Below are positions 24,600-37,315 of a stretch of DNA of 53,570 nt, one piece after another. Position 1 is the stretch's first letter; every line of letters starts with the position of its first letter. The notes beneath the pieces are model-generated. The model was not told where the DNA came from, searched no databases, and was given only the letters and a program-made list of their open reading frames with translations. A program made the position numbers and the translations under genes. Source of the DNA: Diplocarpon mali (taxonomy: Eukaryota; Ascomycota; Leotiomycetes; Helotiales; Drepanopezizaceae); the NCBI GenBank assembly GCA_024741835.1, contig JAENRP010000266.1:9578-63147 (forward strand). The letters run 5' to 3'.

Positions 24600-27500
24600 G
24601 AAATCATTTAATATTCCTACTTGCATTCTTCGGATATTTTAAGAATAATAACTTAAAGTTGCGATTAGTTAGGTATTTTAATATTCTTCACTTGCAAGAC
24701 CGGCTTATAAGTCAAATTGGAAAAATCTTAGTCTTTATCCAAGGGTTCAAAATTGCTTATATCGCCATTAGTTCTTGCAAAGGATTCGGAGGTTATATCA
24801 ATTTCTAATTTGTCTTTTAAAGGGAATAAGGTCTAATCGCATTAATAAAAGCGCTTTAGTCGGTTAGCTGCAAAGGTTCCCTTAATATCGACTCTATTAA
24901 GTTCCTAAAGAGAATAGTATCCCTTATCTTTCTACTTAGATTTAACCTTAAATAGACTAAGCTATTAATAGTTAAGTTTAATATCTACTAATATATTAAT
25001 ACTTCTTATAATATCGTAGACTAGGATAAGATTATCTTTTTAAATAGGGTACGTTTTAAGTACTTTAGAAGCAGCCTACGCTTCCTTAGCTTTTTCCTAA
25101 TATCGTTTCTTTCGCAAAATGATTTCCTTTATATCTATATCTTAAAGCTTAAGTTATTAGCATCTTATCGCAAGCAAATCGGAATAGTTCCGAATTTGAC
25201 TATAGTCGAACAATCTTTAAATAGGCTATTAGGATTTAAGAGAGAGCTATGCCTCTCTGCTATAGATAAGGAAGAATAGTATAACTCTAGTTGGTTTATA
25301 GATTATCGTTCGATAAGCAAAGAGTATTCTATAAAAGCGTTTTATCTAATCTTTAAATCCTCTATAAGTAACTTTAAATAGACTATTAAGAATGTCTTAG
25401 TATCCTCATTCTACTACTCTATTAGCTTTCGAGTTATATACTAAGATTTGAACCCATTTGATGCTATATTTTTACAAGAAAGCTTTAACTACTCCTTTGT
25501 TTTTAAGGCCTTTATTAATAGTTAATCTGCTAAAAAGTCTATAGCAATAGACTATATCTTCCTAAAGGAACTTTACAATAGATTTAAAGTTAGCAGATCT
25601 TAAAGGTCGTTCTTTAGGCCATTCTAATAGGTCTTCCTTTGCTAAAGCAAAACATATCATCCTATTCTTAGTAGTTAGTACTTATATAATATTAAAGCTG
25701 ACTTTATAAAAAAGGCCTAATGGCCAGGTTAGGAATAAGGGATTTTCCTTACAACTAGGTTTTCGTTTCTAATAGGGGATGCAACTCTTTACAAAAGCTT
25801 TACAATCCTTAAAAGAGCCTTTCCAAAAGAATTTTCTTAAGAGTTAGTAGTAAGTAAACTTAGCTCCTTAATAGCCAGTTTCCTTATAAATATCCTAGAT
25901 AGCCTTAGCCCTTAGTTTTTCATTATCTAAGCAGAGTTGTATAAGGAATAAGTTATCGCTCCTTTTGAATAATTATCTTCTTTATATTAGATAAATTAGA
26001 GCTTTAGCTTTAAATTTCTAAAAATCCTTAAGAGTAACCGTCTTTAGTTATTTAAGTATAACTAAAAACTTTGCGATTTCTTTAGAGTTACTTAAGTAGT
26101 TAAGTGATAAAATTCTCTTATTTGACTCGCGGGCCGGGCTCGCGAGTCGAGTCCCTTTAAGGCAATATATCAATAGATAACCAACTTCGTTTTCTACCCA
26201 CTTATTAATATCTATTTCATCTTCTTTAATCAAATCAAAAGGGTAAGGCTGAGTTCTTCTTAAAAGGCTATCGGCGGTAGTATTTTTCATTCCTAGAATA
26301 TATTTAACTTCAAAGTCTATCAGTCTTATCTAAGCAATCCATTTTATTAGCAAGGCTCCTAATAGGTCGCTTATAGCTCTATTTAGTTATTTTACCAGCA
26401 CTTTAATATTAGTTTCAAAAATGAAGTAAGTACTATAAAGGTCGCTTCTCATCTTTTTTATCGCCTTTAAAGCGCTTTTGCATTCTTATTTAATAGTATT
26501 ATACTTTATCTCCACTAGATTCTAAAGACCACTTTTAAAGCAAGCTAGATATCTTTTCTATTAGCTATTAGCTTATTAAAGGACAGCACCCCATCCGATT
26601 AAGCTTATATCAACTATTAGTATAATTGGCCTAGCGTCGGCTCTATAGTCTATTTTAATTAAATAAGGCGCTTTAAGCAACGCTTGCTTCAATTGTTTTA
26701 TAGCCTCTATTTAAGGTTTCTCTTATTGAAACTCAGCCCCTTTTTAAAATAAGAAGTAAATAGGTACTGCCTTTTTAGCAAAATCCTTAATCTAAATGCG
26801 ATAGTATACCATAACTTTAATAAACGCGCAAGCTTCTGCTATATCATTATACCTCTTCCATTTATTGATTTTGAGTACTTTAGCCCTTTAAGGACTTCGG
26901 CTATTAGAATTAATAATAAAACTAACAATTTCTATTAATAGGAGATAGTATTATAACTTTGGACTAACTATTGCTCTTGCCCTTTCGAATCGTATAAGCA
27001 CTTAGTCCAGGTTCTAAATGTGTTCTATTATAAATTATCGTATGCTAAGGAGAACTTCTTTATAGTTATAGAATGATCTTAATCCTTTTACTCTTATATT
27101 ATCTATATAAGAGAGCGCAATATTAGGTATACAATCCACTAGTATCTTATAGATTACTTAGATAAATTAAGCAATCGAATTTATAGCCCCTTAAGGTAAT
27201 CTTATTATTTGAAGTAGCCTAAGAGGGGTTTGAATTGCTATTATATCTCTTGATTTAATATTAAGAATGAATTGGTCATATTTAAAGAAGAAGTTAATAA
27301 GAGAGCTGCGGGTTAATCCTGCGAATTTATTTAAAAACTTATCTATATTCAAAGGAATATTGGCGTCTTTAACAGTTACTTAGTTCATCTCTACTACTAC
27401 TATTATTAGTCTGTAAGTTCCCTTCTCCTTCTTAGCAACTAGGAACTATTTATTCCTATAAGGGCTATTATAGAACTCGAGAACACTTTGCTTTAGCCTA

Positions 27501-29560
27501 TCCTTTAATATTTCAATTACCTTTTCTTAAAGAGCTTTAAGGACCTTAAATGTTTTCTCTTGCTAGGCTTTGTAAGGTATTATCTTAATCTTAATATAAG
27601 GTGTAACCTCTTCTTAAATCTAGCTAAGTTCTATTTAATTAAAAGCTAAGGCGCCCTTTCGATTTATTAAGGTTTTATAAAATAGTTCGCATTCTTACTC
27701 TATTAAGTCTTCTTTAATTTTCAGCATATCGAAACGTTCTTTTATTAGTCAATATCCGATAGGTTTATTAGAAAATCTGCCTATAATGAACTTGTCGAAT
27801 TTGCCACCTAGCTTTAGAGGTCGAAGCTTCTCGTCTTATTTAAACCAATCATCTAGTCCTTTAAACTTCAAGCCGTTAGAGATTCCCTAATCTACCGGTT
27901 GTACTTTATCGGCCTTACTTTTATATATAGTTCAAATATTAGCTAGTACTATACTTCTCTGCTTCTTTCCTTTTTTATCAAATCCTACGAAACGATCCGA
28001 ATTTTCCTTTTTAAAAATAAATAAAAGATTTTCTAAGTCGTTAATTTAAAGTGCGTAGATAGAAATATCATTAGTAATTTTATTATTTTTCACTCGCAAG
28101 TCCGGCCTATAAGTGGTTTTTAGGTTTTTTAAAATAATTAGTAAATTATCGAAATTTGTAAAATGAACTCTCTTCTCTACCTTATTTTTCTTTTTTCTTA
28201 ATTATTAAGCTAATAAAACGCCAATTATACTATTTTTCAAAATTCCAGATTTGACTCTTAGTCTAAGACTGCAAGTTAAATCACTATTATTTAAAATCAA
28301 TAAACTTACCTTTCTTTCGCTATAACTCCTCGCTAAGTGCCTTCCTTTATTAGCATTAAGCCTAGCCCTTATACTAGCTAATCGTTTCTTAAAACCTTAT
28401 TTTAAAATTCGGCTATATCTCTTGCGATAACTATTTATCCTTTTAAAGATCGATCCATATTCTAAAGGCTAGCTTTTATAAGCCTATCTTTAGGATAGTT
28501 AAATATTAACTAAGATTTTAAAATAAAGGGCATTTTTAAAAGAATATCATTTAAAGAATTCTCTATCACTAGAAAGTCAGTATAATTAATAATTCCTCTG
28601 ACTCTAACCTTTACGTTTTTCACCTATCTATTAAAATTATATTTCGATCTAGAGACAGTCGAATAAATAAAGAGTCGATTGCTAACGATTATCAATTAAG
28701 CCATTTCTACTACTTTTCTAATCATTGCATTAACTTCTAAACTATAATTAATTAGAGCCTTTACTTTAATTGATTCTTCTATAAAACAAATAATAATAGG
28801 GCTTTTCATTGCAACTGCTAAACAATTTCGATTAATATTCTAAGATATTAAAGCTATTACTATAATATCGTAGTACCTCTAGGTTCCTTTATCTTCTATA
28901 ATCTAAAGACATTTGATTAAGGCTAAGTGCTTTTTAAAGTTCTTTTATATTATAATTTCTATTTCCTTATTATTATTCAAATCTTTAAAGGCAATTGGGA
29001 TATGCTTTCCTAGCACTTTATCAAAGCGTTTAATTAAACCAAATAGGTCTTTAAATGTAAAGTTAATTTGCTAAGCTATGATATTCTCTATAGCCTTCTT
29101 TATTGCGGTTGAACTGGCGTATTTATCGACGAATTTCTCTTGTTTTAACATCTGTCTCTTTTGCTTAAGGTCAAGGGTCTACGCAATAACTTTAACTTTT
29201 TAATCTTCAAGCTTAAAGCTATCTTTATCTATTATATCTCTAATCAATTTATCTACTATATTAGCTTTATTCTTATCTACTGCGGTTCTAGATTATTAGG
29301 TATCTTTTAGCATTTGGACTTTATATTAAGATTCTTAAATTACATACGCTAATTTCTAGACTTTAGCTGGTTTTATTAATATTAGTAGAGTGGAAGATCT
29401 AAAAGAACGCTAAGAATTCTAAGGGTTCTTAGATATAGAAGCAGTATTAATATTAGCTGAAATATTATTATTAACCTATCCTAAGATAAAGATACCTTTA
29501 ACTTCTATAGCTGTTTAATTAGAAGCTAGGTCCTTAAGAACTCCCTTAGGTAGATTGCTA
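24600..29560 (-). pseudogene. Ty3/Gypsy pol, copy B (protease, RT, RNase H, integrase)
   Basis: Limits are approximate. In order from the right: a retropepsin-like site near 28750 reading KALINYSLEVNAM, where ALID-x-G was probably the ancestral form; a YTDFLVIENSLNDILL segment; RT with RLP-QGA-like and SYIDNIRVKG motifs at about 27070-27110; RNase H down to about 26300; then integrase with an HHCC-like region (about 25650-25900). In the integrase, a segment reading TINKGLKNKG is the likely second catalytic Asp site with Asp changed to Asn, and GVVERGY carries the catalytic Glu. The stop-free stretch 26048-26290 lies between RNase H and integrase. In-frame palindromes are at 24690-24713, 26124-26148, 28091-28115 and 28253-28277. 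Order and motifs support Ty3/Gypsy. Confidence 0.78.
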
Positions 29561-31200
29561 ATTGGACCTATATATATATAAGTTGGAATTTTAGCATTTA
29601 TATTTATAATATACTATCGTTCGACCAAATTCTCGTCCTATTTCATGCTATATATCATTATTTGAACAGTCTATAACTATAAGCGATTCTAATACTTTTT
29701 AATAGGGATAGCTTCTGGCCTAGGATCCCTAATGCAAAGCATCTCATACTTATTAATATATATAACCCTAGTGTCAATAAAACGAAGGAAAAGAGGGCAA
29801 TCGTTATAATACTTATATAAAGCGCAGTTAGGTTCTTTATTATTACAAAAGTTGCAGGTTAGTCGTCTTCCATTGCCCTTCCCTTAGTACCCTATAGTAT
29901 TAATATTAGTAGAGTGCTAGTTAGGATTAATTTCTCCTTCTTTAATCAACTGTTAAGTTCTTATATTAGCAGGTTGTTCTAAATAATAAGAAGTAGGAGT
30001 CTGGTAATAGGAACTACTATATTAGCTTATAGTGGCCGAGTTTTGCCTATTACCAAATTAGGGAATATGCTATTTTTCCTATAAGAGATTATTAATCCTA
30101 GTTTTTAAGCTTTAGATTTGGAGTTCTGCAAATTAGGTCTTAAGTTCCTTAATTTTAAGGTTGGATTTCACTCTTAGGTCGGGCTTGCAAGTGAAAGGTA
30201 TAACCATTAGGTTCTTCTTTACCTCTTCTATAACTTCTAAAGCCTTTAAGTGTTCTTAAACCAAGCTCTTAAGGTCTTTAGTATAAGAGGGAGTAAAGGC
30301 TTTTTCCTACTCTATAGCATTAATAGTTCTCTTATTAAGATCTGATTTTAAAGTAAAGGCCGCGAATTCTTTAAATAAGGCAAAGGTTATAAGGTCTTAC
30401 TTATCGATCTTAAAATGCTTAATGATCTTGTTTCGAAGTCTAATAGGTAATCTAAGTAAGAAAAGGCGGCCTCTTTCAACTTCGCTAAGTATTTTCTAGC
30501 TAATTAAAGTATTCGATACATAAGTAAAAGTCCGATAGTAGTTCTTAAGTTCCTTAGGAGTATAAGTGATCAGAATAAATTCCTTTAAGAAAGCCAAGGT
30601 ATTGCGAATCTGCTATCTATCAAATTTGCGAAATTCAGATTTAAGGGCCTTAACAAAGAGTTCCTATAAACTATAAGTTTTCCATTTAAAGAGGGACTTA
30701 ATAATATCCTTGCTTATATAATTATAGTAGTAAGGAAGTCGAGAAATCATATCCTTTTATATAATACTAAAATCGTAATAAGTTTCCTTATATTGCTTAA
30801 GGAAATTAGTAATATTAGCGCTTATAAAGTAAGGAGCGCTAAGGGAATTAGAAAGGGAAAAGTGACTAGTAATAGCCCTAAATGCGGCTATTATCATTTT
30901 ATACTAACTATCTAAGTTAATAGAATCCATAAGGGGCAAAGGAGAAGCTTTGATATTATAAGATTAATTGCTAAAAGGAGTACTTTGAAATTCAAAAGGG
31001 CTTAAAGAACGTTCAGAATCCGAGTCAATCTTAGAGTGACTAGGACGAGTTTGAAAAGATTTAAATAAAGGGTTAGTAAAAAGTTTAAAATTATTATTAT
31101 TTTTAGTATTTTTTAATATTAATATTAAAAAAGTAGGTAGTAGTTCTAAGTTATTTAAGGATGTCTTTTTATCCTCCTACTTATAAGCCAGGCCTAAGAG
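29561..31200 (-). pseudogene. Ty3/Gypsy gag, copy B
   Basis: This structural protein frame is long and rich in Leu, Phe and Lys. Near 29830 it has a Cys cluster, LTCNFCNNKEPNCALYKYY, as a nucleocapsid-type metal-binding segment; the spacing is not a canonical CCHC, so this is tentative. A Met occurs at 30930 (MDSINLDS), but the frame stays readable upstream, interrupted by one RIP-type TAA, so the start is probably nearer 31200. A palindrome at 30169-30192 is read in frame as FTCKPDLRVKS. In copy A the frame is cut by C1 at the position matching 30980-30985. Confidence 0.7.
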
Positions 31201-31873
31201 TAGAATTCCGGATTCTATTAAAAGTTTAATCCGAGTTTATTAAAAGATTCTAAGTAGGTACTAAACAGCTAATAGGAGTATTGCAACTAATTGCAATAAG
31301 ATAAGGTTTACTTAATCTAAGACTAATTTTTAAGATAAGGTTTATATCTAAGATTCTTCTTAGCCTTTAGGCCAATTCCTATTGGTCTTTAGAATAAAGG
31401 GGTCTTTGGAGACGATTCTAAGGCAATTTTTAGAGTTCTATTAAGCTAAAGTGGCTGAATTATTAGATTCGGATTTCTAAAGATTTTAAGGAGGCACTTC
31501 CTATTGGAGTTTGCGCTTAGTATTACTTAAGTACTCGAAACTACCGCTATTTAAGATTGCTATTATAAGGTTTATCAAACTTTTTATACTAAAAAGCCGA
31601 AAATTCCGAGAATCTCGGAGTTAAGGAAGAAAATAGGGGTTTTCAAAGCAGAGCCGAAAAGGGAAAATCTAAGGTTATTAATAGTTGCTAAATAAAAATC
31701 GATAGTTCTAAGTAACTAAGCGATTAAAGATAAGGGTTTTAAAGTTAATCAAAATGCTATAAGTGTTTCAAAGACGTATTTTAAAGGCCGGTCTCTTATC
31801 TGCGAATCAAGAGATCAATAAGGTTGTATAAGGATAGAAATCTTAAGAAATCGGTCCCTGCGTAGGTCACTAA
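31201..31873 (-). other. Copy B 5' leader with primer-binding-like site
   Basis: These 670 bp lie between the 5' LTR and gag on the minus strand and match 37735-38405 in copy A. Directly inside the LTR, at about 31855-31873, the minus strand reads TTAGTGACCTACGCAGGG. If TTAG was TTGG before RIP, this contains TGG followed by GACCTACGC-type sequence, as expected for priming by the CCA end of a tRNA. I cannot name the tRNA. A related element at 52786-53030 conserves this segment. A palindrome lies at 31179-31203. Confidence 0.55.
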
Positions 31874-32118
31874 TATAAAACTAAGGGGAGATAACATAAG
31901 AATAGGCCCAAGGGAAGACTTAAAAACAAGAGGAGGAAGCACTATAAGCAGGCTCTCCTAGATAAGATATTAGGAATAAGTCCTAAGTATAGGGTATATT
32001 CAGTACTATGGCGACATACGCTATCTCTATATACAGAAGATGGCCCTTTTATCCTCCTACCGTCTTGCGTCGATTATGTGATATATATCACAAGACCTAT
32101 CCATCTCAGGTCTCCACA
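31874..32118 (-). repeat. Copy B 5' LTR
   Basis: These 245 bp match the left LTR at 16341-16585 in length and sequence. The plus-strand end GGTCTCCACA keeps the intact CA terminus. It is followed by ATAG at 32119-32122. Confidence 0.88.
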
Positions 32119-35100
32119 ATAGGTATTAAAGCGTCTAATCTATAGCTAAGAGGTATTTAAAGCTTAGATTAGTTAAGAAGAAAGATAGTTAAGAGGCTGC
32201 GAACGCAATATTTAAATGTATTATAATTGCTATATAGAGAATAGAGCTTATTTTCTCTTAGTACTCCTTTACCTTTTCTAAGGAAGCTTGCCTTAAGTTT
32301 TTAACAAACTCCTTCTTTAGTAGTAGAGTACTAGGCACTCTCTTTAAATTAGCTTTAAACTTTTGAGCGATCTTCTTAATATAAGTATTATAAATTAAGG
32401 AGATCCTCTTTGCCTTTCTATTTTAAATAATCCTTACTTTAAGGAATTAGGAGATATCTCTTATAATAATAAGCTTATATACCTTCTTTAGGTCTTTAAT
32501 TAGACGAGTCGCCTGATCTAGGTTAAAGGCCTTATATAATACTTAAATATTATTAATGTAAAACGCTATAAAGACTATGCGATCCTTTGTTATGAAAATA
32601 TAAGGCTCCTCGCCTAATAGCTTAAGTTGAAGGCCTTTAAGCGTTTCTGCGAAGTTCTTATACTATAGTGCTAGAGAGTCTTTTAGCTTATAAAGCGCGC
32701 GGTCTAGTTTTACTACTATACTAGGACGCTTAAAGCCATTTAATAGAAAGCATATAACTAAAGTACTCCTTAGGTCTTTAGGAGCATTAATAAATGCATT
32801 AATAATATCGAACTACTTTACTTTTATATTAAAGTATATAGTAAGCGCTATTAGTACCTTAAAAGACCTTGCTATAAGCGTAGTTATATAGGTTGAGAAA
32901 ATTGAAGCTTTATCTTAAAGATCCCTTTGTATAATTAGCTATAATCGGCACTTTAAAAGCTCGCTAGAGCTATTAACCTTATAGGTAAAAACCCATTTTA
33001 ATAGTATTAGTAGGGGTTTTAAATAATCCCTTTATACAATTCTCTAGCAATTTTGAGATTTTAAATTCCTAATCTCTTAGCGCCCTCTTTCTTTAAATCG
33101 TTTATTAAAAGGGTACTTCTTTAGGTCTAGCTATCCTTTCGAAGGCTTTAGTAGAAAGCCTTAGTACTATAGGCGGTTAAGAGATTATACTCTATCCTTT
33201 ACCTAACTATTAATTATAACTTTAATAACTATATAAACTGTTAAATAGTCCTTCTTATCCTCTCTTATCTATTTATTCACTTAGAAGGTCGATATAAACT
33301 CCTGCGCATATAGGGAGTAAAGTAGATTAATATTACTTTAAGAGAGTATATACTTTAAAGTAGTAGTATATACTTTTAAAGTCTCCTATTGCTTAACGCT
33401 TAAGCGTCTTATCCTCTTTTACTTAAGAAGAGGGAGTTCCTCCTTGCGCTTTTTTCTATAAGTCTCCTCCTCTATTTTTATTATTACTAAAGGTTCCTTT
33501 AAGAGTTTAAGTGGCTCTATCTCTTAAGCTTATAATCTTTAAGCTAGTATTACAACTTAAGATATTATATTATTAAGGCCTACTCCTTTTATTAAGTCGC
33601 TTTTTATAAGACTATTAAAGCTCCTTCCAAATCTTAGTAGTAGTGCCTCTAGCCTTTTACCAGAGTTTACTAAGGCCTACCTTTATAACTAAAGATTCTA
33701 TCTTAAAGCCTTTAAGCTATCTTTATTCTTATATAAAATAGCAGCTAGAGATCTGCCGATTGCCTTATAGAACTCGTCTTTAAAGACTCCCTTAGAGTCG
33801 TCTATAGTTCCTTCTTTAATAGGGCCTTTATAGGGAATTATTACCCTTAAGCTTTAGTCGCCATTTGCCTTCTTAAAGACTGGCGAAGTGGCTTTTAATT
33901 CGCTTGCTTTTACCTTTAAGTTTTTAAGCGGGTCTTTTAAAGAATTTAGATTTAAGTTAAGGCCTTTTATATCATTAGTTAAAGGTTATAAAGCAGCGTT
34001 AGTCTATAATATAAGCTCTTCTTATATAGCGGCTTCTTTTGCAGCGATTGCATTCGGCCTTATAATAAGCTCTAATTCTTCGAAAATGCCTTTAAACTTA
34101 GTATCCTAAGCTCCCTCTCCCTCTCTAATTAATTAGAAGGTTATCTCAAGTTCCTAGCGCGATATAAGGTTTGCGCGCTTAGCTTTTGGACTATAGAAGA
34201 GAGACTTATTAAATTCGATATTATAAGTCGTTATTACTCGCTAGAGTATAGGAACTTAGATTCTATAAACATTAGAGGTAATATATCTAATTAAGTAACT
34301 TAGGTGCCTTTATAGTTCAATTTTAAAGGTTCGGCGGTCCCTCTTTACCTCCCTCTCTTTAATTAAAGGGTATGCGCGAGCGCTATATATATAAACGCAA
34401 CTTTAGTTAGGCTTTAAGCTTACTATCATCTGCTTAATAAGCAGCAGCTTATAGAATCGAAAATATTACTTAAATCAATTATAGAGAGCCTTGCTTAATA
34501 AGATCATCTTCTTCTTAGCAAGTAGGGAGATATTATAAAGGTATATAGCAGCCTTTATAACCTCTGGCCAAAGGCTTGCTAAAAGCTTAGCGTAGATTCT
34601 CATTTTAATAGAGCGTTTAATCAACTCCCTTCCTACTTGCTCTATGCCTCCATTCGGTTGGTATATATAAGTAGGAGTAAGCTTTAAATCGATTCCCTCC
34701 TCTTTTACCTATCTCTGGTACTTTATAAGAGAGTCTTTCCTTAAAGAGATTATTAAAGTATTATTATCTTACCTAATCTTGTAAATTAAAAGCCTATATT
34801 AGCGTTTCACCTATGCTTTAAAGGCCTAAAGGACCTTTATAACTATATCTTTGCCCTTTGATCTTAGTAGGAATATCTAAAGCATACTACTATACTTATC
34901 CTTAATTAAAAGAACTTATAAGCAACTATTATATAAGTTATCTAGAAAGTTAAAGAGATCCTAGGAGATCTTAAAGAAGGGCCTCGGAGATCGGTTCTTA
35001 AAGGTAGCGTAAGAAATAACTTGCTTAGTAAACGCTACTGCGCATATAAGGCACTTTAGCCTCTATATTCCCCTGATCTTCACTCTCTTAGCGCACTTGA

Positions 35101-37111
35101 CTAGCGCTTAAAGAGCCTTTGCGCCTAGGTAGCTAGCGCAAAGGTGCTAAGTATATATATCGTTATCCTATACCCTAATAGGTGCATAGCTAGACTAGAA
35201 CCTATTATAGAGCGTTATCTTAGCTATAGGAAATACTATTAAGGTAGAGAAGTTATATTAAAGTATATTTGGAAGATTTAAATAGTTGATAGGCTTATAT
35301 TTAAAGAAAACGAGATTGTGGCAATACTTTAACTAAGCTTACTTTACAGAATCTCTAATGCTCTTAGAGCGCAAAGTAAGGTCTACTTTAGAGTATTAAA
35401 AACCCTTATCTGCAAAGAGCCTCTCTAAGATAATATTAGTAGTAAACTCCTTTATAATAGTAATATTGCAAAGCGTCATTCTTATAAGAGAGCTATTATG
35501 CTATAAAAGAGAGTCTACTATATATCTATTACCTCTTCTAATGATTAGGAGTCTCGAGGTACCTACTTTAATATATTGCTATAAGTCGCCAAAAGGCTTA
35601 AAGGTGCTTATAATAAGTAAATCCTTCGAATTAATAATATAAGTGGCTGCGCAATTATTAAAGAGCATATTTAAGGAGAGTAGGTAGCGTTCTAGCTTAA
35701 AGAGGTAGTAGACGTTAAACGATTCTTCAAAAGCGTCGAAGGCAAAGGGATCTATTACTATAAAGACTAGTAAGTTCTCCCTTTTGCTTAAACTATCCTT
35801 CTTAAAGGCTGAAACCTTTCCTTTAAATTTATCAATCGCTATTACTGTAATATCATTCTCCTTAAGCTATGCTTAAAGACCCTTGAACTAGTCTCTTGCG
35901 TTTAATGCCTTTTGTATTTATAAGACCTCCTTTCGCAAGGAGAAAACCTTTATATTTTCCTTACGCCTATCTATAGTATATAATAGTTTCTAATAGTCCT
36001 AGGGCTTCTAATAGTGATTTTTAAAGCCTTTATAAGGGCACTTAGGCCTGATCTCCCTTTTAGAGCTTATAGAGCGATTTTAGGAGCTGCTCGCTAGAGC
36101 CTGCGAAAGGGTTTTAGCATCTAGGAGAGACTCTTAAGTAGTAAAAACTGCTAGCCCTTTATTATCGATTACTCTATTAGATTCAATGCTTGCTAAGGCG
36201 CGGCTTAGCTGTATTAGGTCGTACTTATATAGGGTTCCTATTTGCTTATTAGTAATGATTTCCTCCTTTAAGCGAGTCGCTTAACTTAGATTAATCTTTA
36301 CTATAACTAAGTCTAAAAAGTTAATAACTCCTAATCTCCCTTTAATCTTAAGAAGATTGTATTATTTTGCTAAGCGGTACGCCTCTTATTACTCCTAGAT
36401 CTATTACTAAGTATTAGTTCTCTTAGTCTTACCTTAGTATAGTATATCGCAATACTAAAGCTTTATCTAAGATTAAATAGCCTTATCGAAAGGCGCAATA
36501 TTATACTTTAAAATAGATACTAGGCCTTAGAGTAAGAGTTGCTAGTTTACTAAAATAGAATATAGGTTGTTAGCAGTAGTTCTAATTATAGGAGTATCTT
36601 TATTAGGTATTAAGGAGGAGAGCTTCTTAGCTTGGATTTATACTTAAGCCATCGCAGAAGCTAAGAGCGTTCTATCGATAGTCTTAAAGACCTATTCTAA
36701 GAGTAGCTTATAATATTTGCATTAGGTCTTCTAAGTTTCCTTACGCATATAGTGCTCCTTTATTAGGATTTTATATTCATCTTTAATATTCTTATAAGAA
36801 GCCTATAAAAGAGGAGCCTTTGACAGATCTCCTAAGGGAAAGCGGGCGTAAATCTGTTTAGATAGAGTCGCTATATACTCTTTATATAACCTTATATATA
36901 CTATGCAAAGGTTAGCCGTTTCCAGTTCCTTAAGCTCCTATATAAAGGGAGCTTAAGGCTCAGTTTCTATAATTGACTTAAATAGGAGTCTTAGATCGGC
37001 AAAAATAGTAATATTATAAAGCTTAGCGAAGAATATATATTTACTAAACCACTTTACTTAAGAGGCAAAAGTATTAAAGCGAGGCTTAAAGATGCTCAAA
37101 GAGTCAGACAT
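32119..37111 (-). pseudogene. C1 gag-pol, main part (gag, protease, integrase, RT, start of RNase H)
   Basis: The polyprotein starts at an ATG at 37111 (MSDSLSIFKPRFNTF), the first Met after the leader. Right to left: gag; a protease-like segment near 35615-35660 reading AATYIINSKDLL, related to the Copia D-S-G-A-T-x-H region; integrase with the third catalytic residue in GGIEQVGRE near 34640; RT with FYINNI at 32546-32563, where Copia YVDD has become YINN by G-to-A changes; and the first part of RNase H. The gene order IN before RT defines Ty1/Copia. It breaks at 32118 inside RNase H where copy B was inserted and resumes at 16340. The plus-strand frame at 33888-34109 is a shadow. Confidence 0.8.
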
Positions 37112-37315
37112 ATTAAATAGAGTTTAGTAAAAAGGTTAGGTATATAAATAAAGTTTGCAAATAAGGTTCGATTAGAAAATGGAGATTTGTTAATTAAAAA
37201 TAAAGGTCCTTTAAGTTGTTATAAATACTCGAAAAGTCGGTCAGAAGCTTAAAGGGCCCTTTAGCCGGTTGTATGCGAAGAGAAAGCATATTAAAGTGCT
37301 TATAGGGCTTATAAC
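37112..37315 (-). other. C1 leader with half-tRNA-iMet-type primer-binding site
   Basis: Directly inside the 5' LTR, at 37305-37315, the minus strand reads GTTATAAGCCC. With one RIP change this is GTTATGAGCCC, complementary to the anticodon arm of initiator tRNA-Met, the half-tRNA primer known for Copia-type elements. The remaining leader is about 190 bp. Confidence 0.7.

Larger units (their letters stand above)
16844..31203. repeat. Dispersed palindrome set in giant element copy B (14 sites)
   Basis: The sites are at 16844-16868, 17264-17289, 18084-18110, 19315-19340, 19501-19527, 21154-21180, 22040-22063, 23425-23450, 24690-24713, 26124-26148, 28091-28115, 28253-28277, 30169-30192 and 31179-31203. 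The ideal form is GACTCGCAGGCC, one base, then its reverse complement. The site at 26124 is the least decayed. Twelve lie in gag, pol, ORF2 or ORF3 and are read in the same phase as T-C/S-x-P-G-L-x-V. Confidence 0.85.
16341..32118 (-). mobile_element. Giant Ty3/Gypsy-like retrotransposon, copy B (complete apart from a 60-N gap)
   Basis: Two 245-bp LTRs enclose about 15.3 kb. Minus-strand order from the right: LTR, primer-binding-like site, about 650 bp leader, gag, protease, RT (YIDD type), RNase H, integrase, ORF2, ORF3, short 3' region, LTR. The 4-bp duplication is intact. The size is roughly two to three times that of usual fungal Ty3/Gypsy elements, and the excess is due to ORF2 and ORF3. 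Fourteen palindromes sit at the same sites as in copy A. Copy B retains more CpA and CpG than copy A, so it is the better template for reading the proteins. Confidence 0.88.

Noticed and set aside
30986..32118. The 1.13-kb repeat 30981-32118 and 37514-38651 as long LTRs of the Copia element between them
   Set aside because: The Copia frame runs straight into the boundary at 32118 inside RNase H, and the real Copia LTR is the 198-bp repeat at 37316-37513. The 1.13-kb repeat is the LTR plus leader of two copies of the giant element.
33888..34109. Plus-strand ORF of 73 codons
   Set aside because: It is antisense to the C1 pol region between integrase and RT.
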